Positions 1-6,109 of a DNA stretch of 10,528 bases are shown piece by piece. Source of the stretch: DAOTXK01 sp034435395 (GTDB lineage: Bacteria > Chloroflexota > Anaerolineae > Aggregatilineales > Ch27); NCBI GenBank assembly GCA_034435395.1, contig DAOTXK010000168.1, forward strand, positions 1-10,528. The letters run 5' to 3'. Both the position numbers and the translations under genes were made by a program. Position 1 is the stretch's first letter, and each line of letters begins with the position of its first letter. Under the pieces are notes generated by a model, which did not search any database, was not told where the DNA came from, and was given only the letters and a program-made list of their open reading frames with translations.

Positions 1-1
1 C

Positions 2-685
2 CCGCACATCTTTGCGAAGGTGGGCGACTGTATGACCGACAACCCCAATTTTCTGTTTCCCCTGGGCGAAGGGAACTATGACCTGGGTGACTATGCCAGC
101 CTTCAGAGGGTGCTCGACTATTATGGGAATGGTGATCTGAACTCATTCGCACGCAAGAGCCAGGCAGCAGCGGGCGGCTTCAATAGCGCCAGTATTCTCG
201 ACAGCCTGTGGGCCAACCCGGAATTCTGCCAGGCGGGCGAAAATCCGTTAACCTGTGAATTTCGCCTGATGAAGCCCAGTGTGGCGCTGATCATGTTTGG
301 CACCAATGATACTTATTATCTCACCGAGGCACAGTTCGATTTCTTCCTGCGCTCCATCATTGTAGAGACGATCCGCCACGGGACCCTGCCGATCCTGAGC
401 ACCTTTCCGCTCCGGCCCGAATTTCCCGATAAGTCGCTTCTCTATAACCAGATCGTGGCCAAAGCCGCCCAGGATTACGACGTGCCGCTGATCAATTTGT
501 GGCGTGCCCTCGACCCGCTGCCCGATCATGGCGTTGATCCGGTTGAAACCACGCATATGACCTCGCCGGAAGATGGCAAAGCCGCCCACTTTACGGCGGA
601 GAACTTGCAAACGGGTTTTACCATGCGGAATCTGGTCACACTGCAAACACTGGAGGCGCTGCTGCAAGCGGGGGAGGAAAAATGA
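2..685 (+). CDS. SGNH/GDSL-like hydrolase with GDC motif (5' end outside window)
   Basis: The reading frame is open from the first complete codon, so the true start lies left of the window; the GTG at 20 sits inside motif I and is not the start. Visible SGNH blocks, numbered from the codon at 2, are block I KVGDC (residues 6-10), a Gly/Asn segment GGFN corresponding to block II, block III GTND (100-103), and a late ETTH (182-185) where esterases of this fold have DxxH. The fold belongs to lipases, esterases and acyl hydrolases. Two features are odd: the usual nucleophile Ser of GDS is Cys (codon 29-31), and the Asp three residues before the catalytic His is Glu. Related Chloroflexota proteins, as I remember them, also carry GDC, so this may be a lineage variant and not damage. 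The substrate is unknown. The gene converges on the lipoprotein gene ending at 726, with 40 bases between them and no clear terminator. Confidence 0.8.
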   Translation, partial: PHIFAKVGDCMTDNPNFLFPLGEGNYDLGDYASLQRVLDYYGNGDLNSFARKSQAAAGGFNSASILDSLWANPEFCQAGENPLTCEFRLMKPSVALIMFGTNDTYYLTEAQFDFFLRSIIVETIRHGTLPILSTFPLRPEFPDKSLLYNQIVAKAAQDYDVPLINLWRALDPLPDHGVDPVETTHMTSPEDGKAAHFTAENLQTGFTMRNLVTLQTLEALLQAGEEK

Positions 686-725
686 TGGCGGCGGAGTCCA
701 AAGGGCTGAGCCGGGGCGTTCCCTC

Positions 726-1115
726 TTACTTCTGCTCGCCGCACATTTTCCACTCGCCATCTTCCAGAACGGCGCGGTAGGTCGTAGCACTCAAAGGGAA
801 TTCACGTGTTTCACCCTGGTAGGCAACAACAATTTTACCCTCGCATGTCACAAGGGTATACGGGCCGTCTTTGTCACCGGCTTTGCAGGACATGTCTTGC
901 AGTTCGGCCTTGACCGACTCGAACGAGGTGGCGTCCTGGGCCGCCTGTGCCTCCCATTCTTTGCAGGACAGGCTCGCCAGCCTGTCGGCATCGCTCTTCA
1001 CCTTCGCCTGGAGGTATTTTTCGATCACATCGGACGCGCTGCCTTGCCGGGCACAGGCTGCGACGAGCAGAAGAACAGCGCTCAGGATGGTAAGAAGCGG
1101 GGCATACCGACGCAT
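726..1115 (-). CDS. Small Cys-containing lipoprotein, NTF2-like or DUF4878-like
   Basis: The 129-residue product begins with a lipoprotein signal peptide: MRR, a hydrophobic stretch, and a lipobox VAAC with the lipidated Cys at residue 21. It should therefore be anchored on the outside of the cytoplasmic membrane. The mature part (about 108 residues) contains four more cysteines at 51, 77, 91 and 125, enough for two disulfides. It starts with a helix-like segment (SDVIEKYLQAKVKSDADRLASL in outline) and ends in strands finishing at EWKMC. That layout, a helix followed by a curved sheet closed by a Trp-Lys strand, resembles small NTF2-like/DUF4878 lipoproteins, but this is a shape-level guess and no enzymatic role is claimed. 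The ATG is supported by AGGGAG about 6 bases upstream and by a TATAAT box at 1174-1169. The opposite-strand frame over this region has no comparable signals. Confidence 0.72.
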   Translation of the reverse strand: MRRYAPLLTILSAVLLLVAACARQGSASDVIEKYLQAKVKSDADRLASLSCKEWEAQAAQDATSFESVKAELQDMSCKAGDKDGPYTLVTCEGKIVVAYQGETREFPLSATTYRAVLEDGEWKMCGEQK

Positions 1116-1168
1116 GATGTACTCCCTGGTGGCGTTCAGAACAGGTGCGAAAATCAGGACAAGGTGAG

Positions 1169-1174
1169 ATTATA
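1169..1174 (-). promoter_or_regulatory. Putative -10 box for the small lipoprotein gene, in a divergent intergenic region
   Basis: On the minus strand this reads TATAAT, a perfect sigma-70-like -10 hexamer in an otherwise GC-rich 127-base gap between divergent genes. It would give a leader of roughly 45 nt before the ATG at 1115. I see no good -35 at 16-19 bases. The same AT-rich core reads TATATA on the plus strand at 1171-1176 and could also serve the gene at 1243, but no plus-strand -35 is recognisable either. Confidence 0.4.
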
Positions 1175-1228
1175 TAGGGTCGGGTCATACAAGCCCAGCT
1201 TCGGCGCGGGGCAGAACCGAGTTTTAGT

Positions 1229-1234
1229 GGAGGA
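1229..1234 (+). promoter_or_regulatory. Ribosome binding site GGAGGA for the SH3-repeat protein
   Basis: GGAGGA ends 8 bases before the ATG at 1243. This favours that ATG over the in-frame ATG at 1252, which would sit 17 bases away. Confidence 0.75.
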
Positions 1235-1242
1235 AAACAGCC

Positions 1243-2982
1243 ATGCGATCTATGCGTAAACTTTCGGTGGTGATAGCGCCGTTCGCTGTTGTGGTAGCTC
1301 TGTTGGGAGGGCGTTTTCATCCCCTGCCAGGTGCGCGGGCGCAGCAGGCCGACCCGTGTGCGCAGATGATTGTTGCGGCACTGCCGGGGATTCAGGACGC
1401 CTGTGCCGACATGAGACAGGGCGAACTTTGCTATGGACATCCAGGTGTCAGTGTGTCATTGAGTGCTGGCGAAACAGCCTCGTTTGCTGCACCGGGTGAT
1501 GTGGTTGCGCTCTCGTCTGTTGAGTCCATAACCACAGGCCCGGCGCATCCAGACTCGGGCGAGTGGGGCGCGGCAGTGCTGCTGCTGTCTGCTGATCTCC
1601 CGGCTGAGAGTGGTCAGGCCGTGATAGCCGTTCTGTATGGTGGGGCCACGCTCTCTCGCCCGGCTGTTGCGGTGTCAGAACGGCCCACGCTGGTGGTGAC
1701 CAACCCCGGCTCAAAAGAAGCCAACCTGCGAGCGGGCGCGGGGATCACTTACGATCTGGTGGGGACATTAGCCCCGGGGCAGAGCGCCGTCGCCGATGGC
1801 CGCAACGAGCAGGCTGACTGGGTGCGCATCCAAACCGGAACCGGGGTCGCCTGGGTATTCACCCCGCTTATCACGTGGGAGGGCGACCTGAATTCGCTGG
1901 AGGTACTGTTGCCGAACGACATGACGCCCAGCGTAGTGGTGGGCGAACCCTTCCAGTCGTTTGTGTTCAACAGTACCGGCGCTGAGACTGTGTGCGGTGT
2001 ATCCTCATCGGGGCTGATGCTGCGGTTTCCCGCCAGCGAAGCGCCCGCCCGCTTGCAGGTGAACGACGTCACGCTCGAATTTTCGGACGCTGTGGTGATC
2101 CTGTATGCTGCTCCAGGTGATGTGTTGGAGGTGATAGCCCTGTCGGGTTCCGGTAAGGTCACAGCTCGCGGTGTGGCAGTGGACGCAAGGGCGGGGGGTG
2201 GAGTTGAAGTCAGCCTGGGCGGTGAAGATGGCCTGACACCAGTGGCAGCTCCCGCCGCCGTGCGCTCCTATCCGCTCGCGAAGGTGATCAATGCACCAGT
2301 GGGCCTGTCAGGCGTTGAGATGGCCTGTATGGCTGGCCTGGCGACCAACAGGACCGATGTAAAGTTGCGGGTTGGCCCTGGTGAGCAGCGTGGTGAGATT
2401 GGCAACATGAGTCCGAACACGCACTACGCCGTGATCGGTTGGGCGAACGATCCGGAGGGCGATCCCTGGTGGCAACTGGATACTGGCGAGCAGAAGTCCT
2501 GGGCCGCACAGGCCGAGGTTGCCACCGCAGGCGCGTGTGAGGGAGTGGCGCAGGTTGAGCCACCGCCACTGGTCTTTGCGCCGCCCCCTGCGCCTCCGGC
2601 GGGCGGAGAGGGTGCCGTGACGACGGTGGACGACCTGGCACCGGAGGGTAACTCGGTCTGGCAGATGGTCCCCGGCTCGGACAACATGACTGGCCAGTGC
2701 ACCGGCGCTCCAGCGATCAACTTTTGCGACCATCTGGCGGCGATTGCGCCCGTGTCAGGCGGGATCACGTGGAAAGGTATGGAGGCCAGCCCGTACTACC
2801 TGGTCCAGCTTCAGCCGAACGTGTATGCGTATAGCGGGCCGAATGTGCTGGGGACGGGAACGGTTAACATGATATTGCGCTTCACCAGTGAAACGACGTT
2901 GACGATGACGATGAGCCTGACGCTCACCAGCGAGCCAAACTGCCAGCATGTGTACAATTACACCGGGACACGCAACTGGTAG
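1243..2982 (+). CDS. Secreted bacterial SH3-repeat protein
   Basis: The product has 579 residues. An N-terminal signal peptide (MRSMRK, hydrophobic core, likely cleavage after ARA at residue 33) predicts export. Residues 34-137 form a module with Cys39, Cys54 and Cys63, a LCYG turn, FAAPGD (81-86) and GEWGAAVLLLSADLP (106-120). I recall this pattern from many secreted Anaerolineae proteins; its function is unknown. Two SH3b-like domains follow, at about 148-215 (core NLRAGAGITYDLVGTL, then WVRIQTGTGVAWV) and about 366-428 (core VKLRVGPG, then DPWWQLD and KSWAAQAEV). A Pro-rich linker (437-454) leads to a C-terminal domain (465-579) rich in Thr and beta strands, with Cys486, Cys495 and Cys567. 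SH3b domains often bind peptides or cell-wall material, so an envelope-binding or scaffolding role is plausible. No catalytic motif is visible. The gene is monocistronic, with its own RBS and terminator. Confidence 0.82.
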   Translation: MRSMRKLSVVIAPFAVVVALLGGRFHPLPGARAQQADPCAQMIVAALPGIQDACADMRQGELCYGHPGVSVSLSAGETASFAAPGDVVALSSVESITTGPAHPDSGEWGAAVLLLSADLPAESGQAVIAVLYGGATLSRPAVAVSERPTLVVTNPGSKEANLRAGAGITYDLVGTLAPGQSAVADGRNEQADWVRIQTGTGVAWVFTPLITWEGDLNSLEVLLPNDMTPSVVVGEPFQSFVFNSTGAETVCGVSSSGLMLRFPASEAPARLQVNDVTLEFSDAVVILYAAPGDVLEVIALSGSGKVTARGVAVDARAGGGVEVSLGGEDGLTPVAAPAAVRSYPLAKVINAPVGLSGVEMACMAGLATNRTDVKLRVGPGEQRGEIGNMSPNTHYAVIGWANDPEGDPWWQLDTGEQKSWAAQAEVATAGACEGVAQVEPPPLVFAPPPAPPAGGEGAVTTVDDLAPEGNSVWQMVPGSDNMTGQCTGAPAINFCDHLAAIAPVSGGITWKGMEASPYYLVQLQPNVYAYSGPNVLGTGTVNMILRFTSETTLTMTMSLTLTSEPNCQHVYNYTGTRNW

Positions 2983-3007
2983 CGACCACTCCCTCTGCTG
3001 GAACCTG

Positions 3008-3041
3008 AACAGGCGTTGGGGTTTGCCCGGCGCCTGTTTTT
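3008..3041 (+). terminator. Intrinsic terminator after the SH3-repeat gene
   Basis: AACAGGCG (3008-3015) pairs perfectly with CGCCTGTT (3031-3038). The 15-base loop can pair further (GGG with CCC). The stem runs into TTTTT (3037-3041). It lies 26 bases after the stop at 2982 and just before the convergent gene ending at 3045. The minus-strand side has no T-run, so it acts mainly on plus-strand transcripts. Confidence 0.75.
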
Positions 3042-3044
3042 ATG

Positions 3045-4856
3045 CTACCGCCAGTGTGCGGCGGTGGGTGCGCCGCCTGGGGGGGTAACGTCCTGCGCGG
3101 TGCCGTCGGTACGCACGATCCACAGGCGATAGCCCGCTGCGGTTTGCGCTGTGACCAGCACCGCCGTGCGGGCAGTGTTCCATTCCGCCGTCACTATCTG
3201 GCCGCCAACTGGCGCGGAGACGCGCACAGGCTGTGCGCCGGGGACTGGTTGCATCAGGTAGAGCGCGAAAGAATCCGGCGTGGGGCCGCCCAGGAATGCG
3301 ATCCGCCCATCATAGAGTTCGGCAGCGGCCTGCATCACCAGCCCACTGGTGAACTGGTTCAGATATTCCGTGTAGGTCCAGTTCTGGTCCAGCGCGACAC
3401 GCCCCACCACCGTCATACCGTTCCATTTGACGCCGCTCACAATCAGCGAGGCGCTGTTGACGGCCCAGGTAGCGTCGGCATAGGGGATCGCATTGATATA
3501 GTCATTCGCATTGTGCTCGACCGGCATGAACACATTGGCACGGCCAAGCGGCGTATCCACGCTGACAACCAGCGCGGTGCCATTGGGTGACCAGTGGACG
3601 GTCACAGCACGCCGCTGCTGGTCGAGTTGCGCGACCTGCCCGGCATAGGTGCTGCGAAAGGCCTGCCACGAGCGGTTGGTCGCTGGTTCATAAATCCAGA
3701 TGCCGCTGTCAATGGCGTTTTGCTCGTTGGGGTTCGCCGCGTCCACGCGGAAGGCCAGCCGTTGCCCATCCGGTGACCAGACCAGATCGCCAAAAGACAG
3801 GTTGTCCGGCACGCCGTAGATACTGGCGGGCGAAACGGTCATCGGCACGCCGTTGACATATAGCCAGCGATCCGGCCCTACGGCGGCCACCTGTCCACCG
3901 CCACTCACTGCAAAGATGCTTCCCTGGGCCAGCGGCGTTCCAGCCCCGAAGCCACCGCTCAGAGCCAGCAGGGGTACTACCTGTCCTGCGTAGCTGATAA
4001 CCACCGCGTTCTGCTCCGGGATTGCCGGGCCGCTTGGCCCTGTTTGCCCAAAAGGCGCGACAGGGAGTGCTGTCTCTTCGGCAGGCAGCGCGTTGGGATC
4101 ATAGAATACCCCTTCTCCTCCCGGTAGCGCGGGAAGTCCTCCCGATGTTGGTATAGCGGTGATCGGGATAGGGGTCAGTGTGTAAATACCGCCTGGCGTG
4201 CGTGTGGGGGGGATGTCTTGCCAGTCAGAGGTTGGGCTGGGCGTGAGCGTGGGGAATGGGGTGAAGGTCAGCGTTGGGCGCAGGGGTACCGTTACGGCTT
4301 CGATCTGCGTGATGACCTCGGTCGGCGACATGGTGGGTGGCCGGGTCGGGCTGGCGGTCGGTGTCGCAGCCGGTTGCGGGGTGGGACTGGGCGTCCGGGT
4401 TGATGTCGGCGTTTGCGTGGCGGTTGGCGAGGGGGTGAGCGTGGCGGTTAGTGTGCGCGTTGGCGTAGAGCTTGGCCGCAGTGTCGCCGTTGCTGTCGTC
4501 GTGGCGGTTGCTGTCAAGGTGAATGTTTGGGTCGTCGTCGCGGTATGCGTCTGGGTGAGAGTCGGCGTACCGGTGGCGGAGGGTCTGGGGGTTTCGGTTG
4601 GCGTGCGGGTGAGGGTGCTGGTGGGGCTGGAGGTATGGGTGGGTGTTGGGCTGGCGCTGGGCGTGTGGGACGGTGTGGGGAAAGGGGTGTTGGAGGGCGT
4701 CGGTGTCCTGGTTGCCAGGCGCGCCACAGCCGTCTCATCCAGGGTCGGTGAGACTATCACGGTCGGTGTCTGGGGCGCGTCAATATTCAGGTTGCAGCCT
4801 GCCAGCACCAGCGCCGCTGGCACCAACCACCACCGGAACAGAGATCTCGAGTCCAT
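3045..4856 (-). CDS. Lipoprotein with long Thr/Pro stalk and beta-propeller-like domain
   Basis: The product has 603 residues. A lipoprotein signal (hydrophobic segment, then LVLAGC with the lipidated Cys at 21) places it on the outer face of the membrane. Residues about 29-239 are almost pure Thr, Pro, Ser and Ala with TPTP/SPTP-like steps, a classic extended stalk that could span the wall and may be O-glycosylated. Residues about 285-603 hold spaced propeller-blade motifs: VWSPDGQRLAF (359-369), HWSPNGTALVV (421-431), TWAVNSASLIV (463-473) and EWNTARTAVLV (558-568). These resemble TolB/WD40-like (PD40) repeats, which usually bind protein or glycan partners; no catalytic residues are apparent. 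The gene starts 98 bases after the GH15 gene on the same strand. It could be read through from the sugar operon or use its own promoter (TACAAT at 4870-4865). The RBS is weak. The ligand is unknown. Confidence 0.82.
   Translation of the reverse strand: MDSRSLFRWWLVPAALVLAGCNLNIDAPQTPTVIVSPTLDETAVARLATRTPTPSNTPFPTPSHTPSASPTPTHTSSPTSTLTRTPTETPRPSATGTPTLTQTHTATTTQTFTLTATATTTATATLRPSSTPTRTLTATLTPSPTATQTPTSTRTPSPTPQPAATPTASPTRPPTMSPTEVITQIEAVTVPLRPTLTFTPFPTLTPSPTSDWQDIPPTRTPGGIYTLTPIPITAIPTSGGLPALPGGEGVFYDPNALPAEETALPVAPFGQTGPSGPAIPEQNAVVISYAGQVVPLLALSGGFGAGTPLAQGSIFAVSGGGQVAAVGPDRWLYVNGVPMTVSPASIYGVPDNLSFGDLVWSPDGQRLAFRVDAANPNEQNAIDSGIWIYEPATNRSWQAFRSTYAGQVAQLDQQRRAVTVHWSPNGTALVVSVDTPLGRANVFMPVEHNANDYINAIPYADATWAVNSASLIVSGVKWNGMTVVGRVALDQNWTYTEYLNQFTSGLVMQAAAELYDGRIAFLGGPTPDSFALYLMQPVPGAQPVRVSAPVGGQIVTAEWNTARTAVLVTAQTAAGYRLWIVRTDGTAQDVTPPGGAPTAAHWR
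4140..4772 (-). repeat. Low-complexity Thr/Pro stalk coding region
   Basis: This stretch encodes the Thr/Pro/Ser stalk of the lipoprotein (residues about 29-239). The coding strand is C/A-rich and the plus strand is G/T-rich (recurring GGTGTG, GCGTG and GTCGGCGT-like steps), a marked strand asymmetry. The repeats are degenerate, with no exact tandem unit. The skew opens long antisense frames that read as Val/Gly-rich polypeptides and are not genes. Confidence 0.8.
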
Positions 4857-4864
4857 TAAACTCT

Positions 4865-4870
4865 ATTGTA
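4865..4870 (-). promoter_or_regulatory. Putative -10 box (TACAAT) next to the stalk-lipoprotein start
   Basis: On the minus strand TACAAT (5 of 6 to TATAAT) is followed by only 8 bases (AGAGTTTA) before the ATG at 4856. If used, transcription would begin at or within a base or two of the ATG, giving a leaderless or near-leaderless mRNA. That fits the absence of a good Shine-Dalgarno sequence. No consensus -35 is seen 16-18 bases upstream, so this is tentative. Confidence 0.3.
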
Positions 4871-4920
4871 AAGTGTTTTGCGCAGGCGTAGGGCGAGAGG
4901 TGGTGATCCGGCAAATGATC

Positions 4921-4956
4921 GGCGACTGGATCGCCCGATGGGGATGAAGCCCCATC
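4921..4956 (-). other. Two adjacent hairpins at the end of the GH15 gene
   Basis: In the minus-strand transcript the TGA stop of the GH15 gene (4957-4955) overlaps a 7-bp stem, GATGGGG/CCCCATC (4956-4950 with 4943-4937, 6-base loop). A second stem GGCGA/TCGCC (4935-4931 with 4925-4921, 5-base loop) follows. Neither is followed by a U-run, so they look more like 3'-end stabilisers or a weak or factor-assisted stop than an intrinsic terminator. Confidence 0.35.
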
Positions 4957-6109
4957 ACCCCATTGAATAGGGCTGGTCAGGGGAGGCAGTCCGTATGGCC
5001 CGCACGATGAGATATTTGGCATGTACCCACAGCAGCGGGTTGGCGATAGGCCCGCGCCGTGCTACCCATGCCTCATAATATGCCGGGGCCAGCATCGTTG
5101 TGTTCACCTGCTCTGGCAGATGGTAGTCGGAGTCGGCTTGCTTCTCGCTCCAGGTGATGAGGTCGTCGGCCCGTTGCACGTCCCCACTTTCCAGATAGTA
5201 CCAGGCCAGCCATAGCGCCAGCAAAACCCAGACTCCACCCCCGTAGTACACATCTTCCAGGTGACGGTGCACCCCGCCGTTTGGGGCATGTAGCTCGCGC
5301 TCAATGCGCGCCACCGTCCGCCGCATGACCGGGTCATCGGGACTCAGCAAGCCATGAGGTACGGCAACGCTCAGCAGATTGGCATCCACCCTATCCAGGC
5401 CGACCGATTTCGCCAGTTCACCGCCGGGGGTCAGTCCGTGCTTCAGCACAAATTCCCGAATCTGCTGCGGTATATCTCCCAGGGCCAGCCCCGGAACCAG
5501 CCGTTGTGCTGCCGTCAACCCGGCATAGATGGCTCCCAGAGTGCTGATGTGGAGGTCGTTTCCGCGCTCTTCCCAGCAATCATAACAGGGGGTTTGCCAC
5601 AGCGCCGCCAGATAGCGCGCGGCCAGGGCAACTGCCTGTTCCCAGGCCAGCGGCAGCGGGTTAATGCGCGTGCGGCGCACAAATTCCGCCAGAGACCATA
5701 ACCATGTGCCGGGGCCGTCCAGTTGAAATTCAGGCCAGTCATCGGGGCCTTCTTCTCCATCGGGGCGGTAGCGCGCATTCAGCGTATCGGCCAGAACCGG
5801 TGGTTGGCCATTTTTAGCCCGCTCGATACAGCGTTCGATTTGCTCCGCGCGGCGATTGATCACGTCGGCACACCAAGCATGAAACCGGGCAGCGCTTTCC
5901 CATTGGGCGGCCATGCTTCCCTTATAACTGAGGCTGGATTTCTCGCCATCCAATGTCAGGGCGTAGGCAATATATGCTCCATCGCGGAACCAGGAAAACT
6001 GGTAATCTGGCATGGTAGGACACGCCAGATAAGCGCCGCCCTGCTGCTGATTATCGAGGATGACTCTCAGGCTTCGCTGATAGAGCGCTTCGCGCTGGGT
6101 CGGCGTCAC
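4955..6109 (-). CDS. Glycoside hydrolase family 15 enzyme, catalytic domain only; probable isomaltose/isomalto-oligosaccharide glucohydrolase
   Basis: The product has 384 residues from a GTG at 6109 that overlaps the GH66 stop as GTGA, with GGAG 8 bases upstream. A longer TTG start at 6139 would lie inside GH66 and lacks support. Landmarks of the GH15 (alpha/alpha)6 barrel are present: DYQFSWFRDG (35-44), PPVLADTLNARY (103-114), DGPGTWLW (131-138), CYDCWEE (175-181) with the predicted general acid Glu180, YYGGGVW (288-294), LPEQV with the predicted base Glu333, and PLLWVHA (358-364). GH15 enzymes are inverting exo-hydrolases that release beta-glucose. Most bacterial members carry an N-terminal beta-sandwich and exceed 600 residues; here only the barrel is present, the size of the isomaltose glucohydrolase described from Kribbella. 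There is no signal peptide, so it acts in the cytoplasm, matching its place after an importer and a GH66. The exact linkage preference is inferred. Confidence 0.86.
   Translation of the reverse strand: MTPTQREALYQRSLRVILDNQQQGGAYLACPTMPDYQFSWFRDGAYIAYALTLDGEKSSLSYKGSMAAQWESAARFHAWCADVINRRAEQIERCIERAKNGQPPVLADTLNARYRPDGEEGPDDWPEFQLDGPGTWLWSLAEFVRRTRINPLPLAWEQAVALAARYLAALWQTPCYDCWEERGNDLHISTLGAIYAGLTAAQRLVPGLALGDIPQQIREFVLKHGLTPGGELAKSVGLDRVDANLLSVAVPHGLLSPDDPVMRRTVARIERELHAPNGGVHRHLEDVYYGGGVWVLLALWLAWYYLESGDVQRADDLITWSEKQADSDYHLPEQVNTTMLAPAYYEAWVARRGPIANPLLWVHAKYLIVRAIRTASPDQPYSMG

Noticed and set aside
686..725. Terminator between the convergent SGNH and small lipoprotein genes
   Set aside because: Only a very short GGCT/GCC pairing is visible, without a T-run on either strand.
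573..1259. 228-codon plus-strand frame crossing the SGNH end, the small lipoprotein gene and the SH3 start
   Set aside because: It overlaps three better-supported genes, lacks recognisable motifs and includes the intergenic promoter region.
4198..4772. Possible tandem repeat or CRISPR-like array in the G/T-rich tract
   Set aside because: There are no exact repeats with regular spacers; the periodicity comes from Thr/Pro codons.
4198..4947. Long plus-strand frame encoding a Val/Gly-rich polypeptide
   Set aside because: It is the antisense image of the Thr/Pro stalk. It has no domain, and the opposite strand has a lipobox and propeller motifs.
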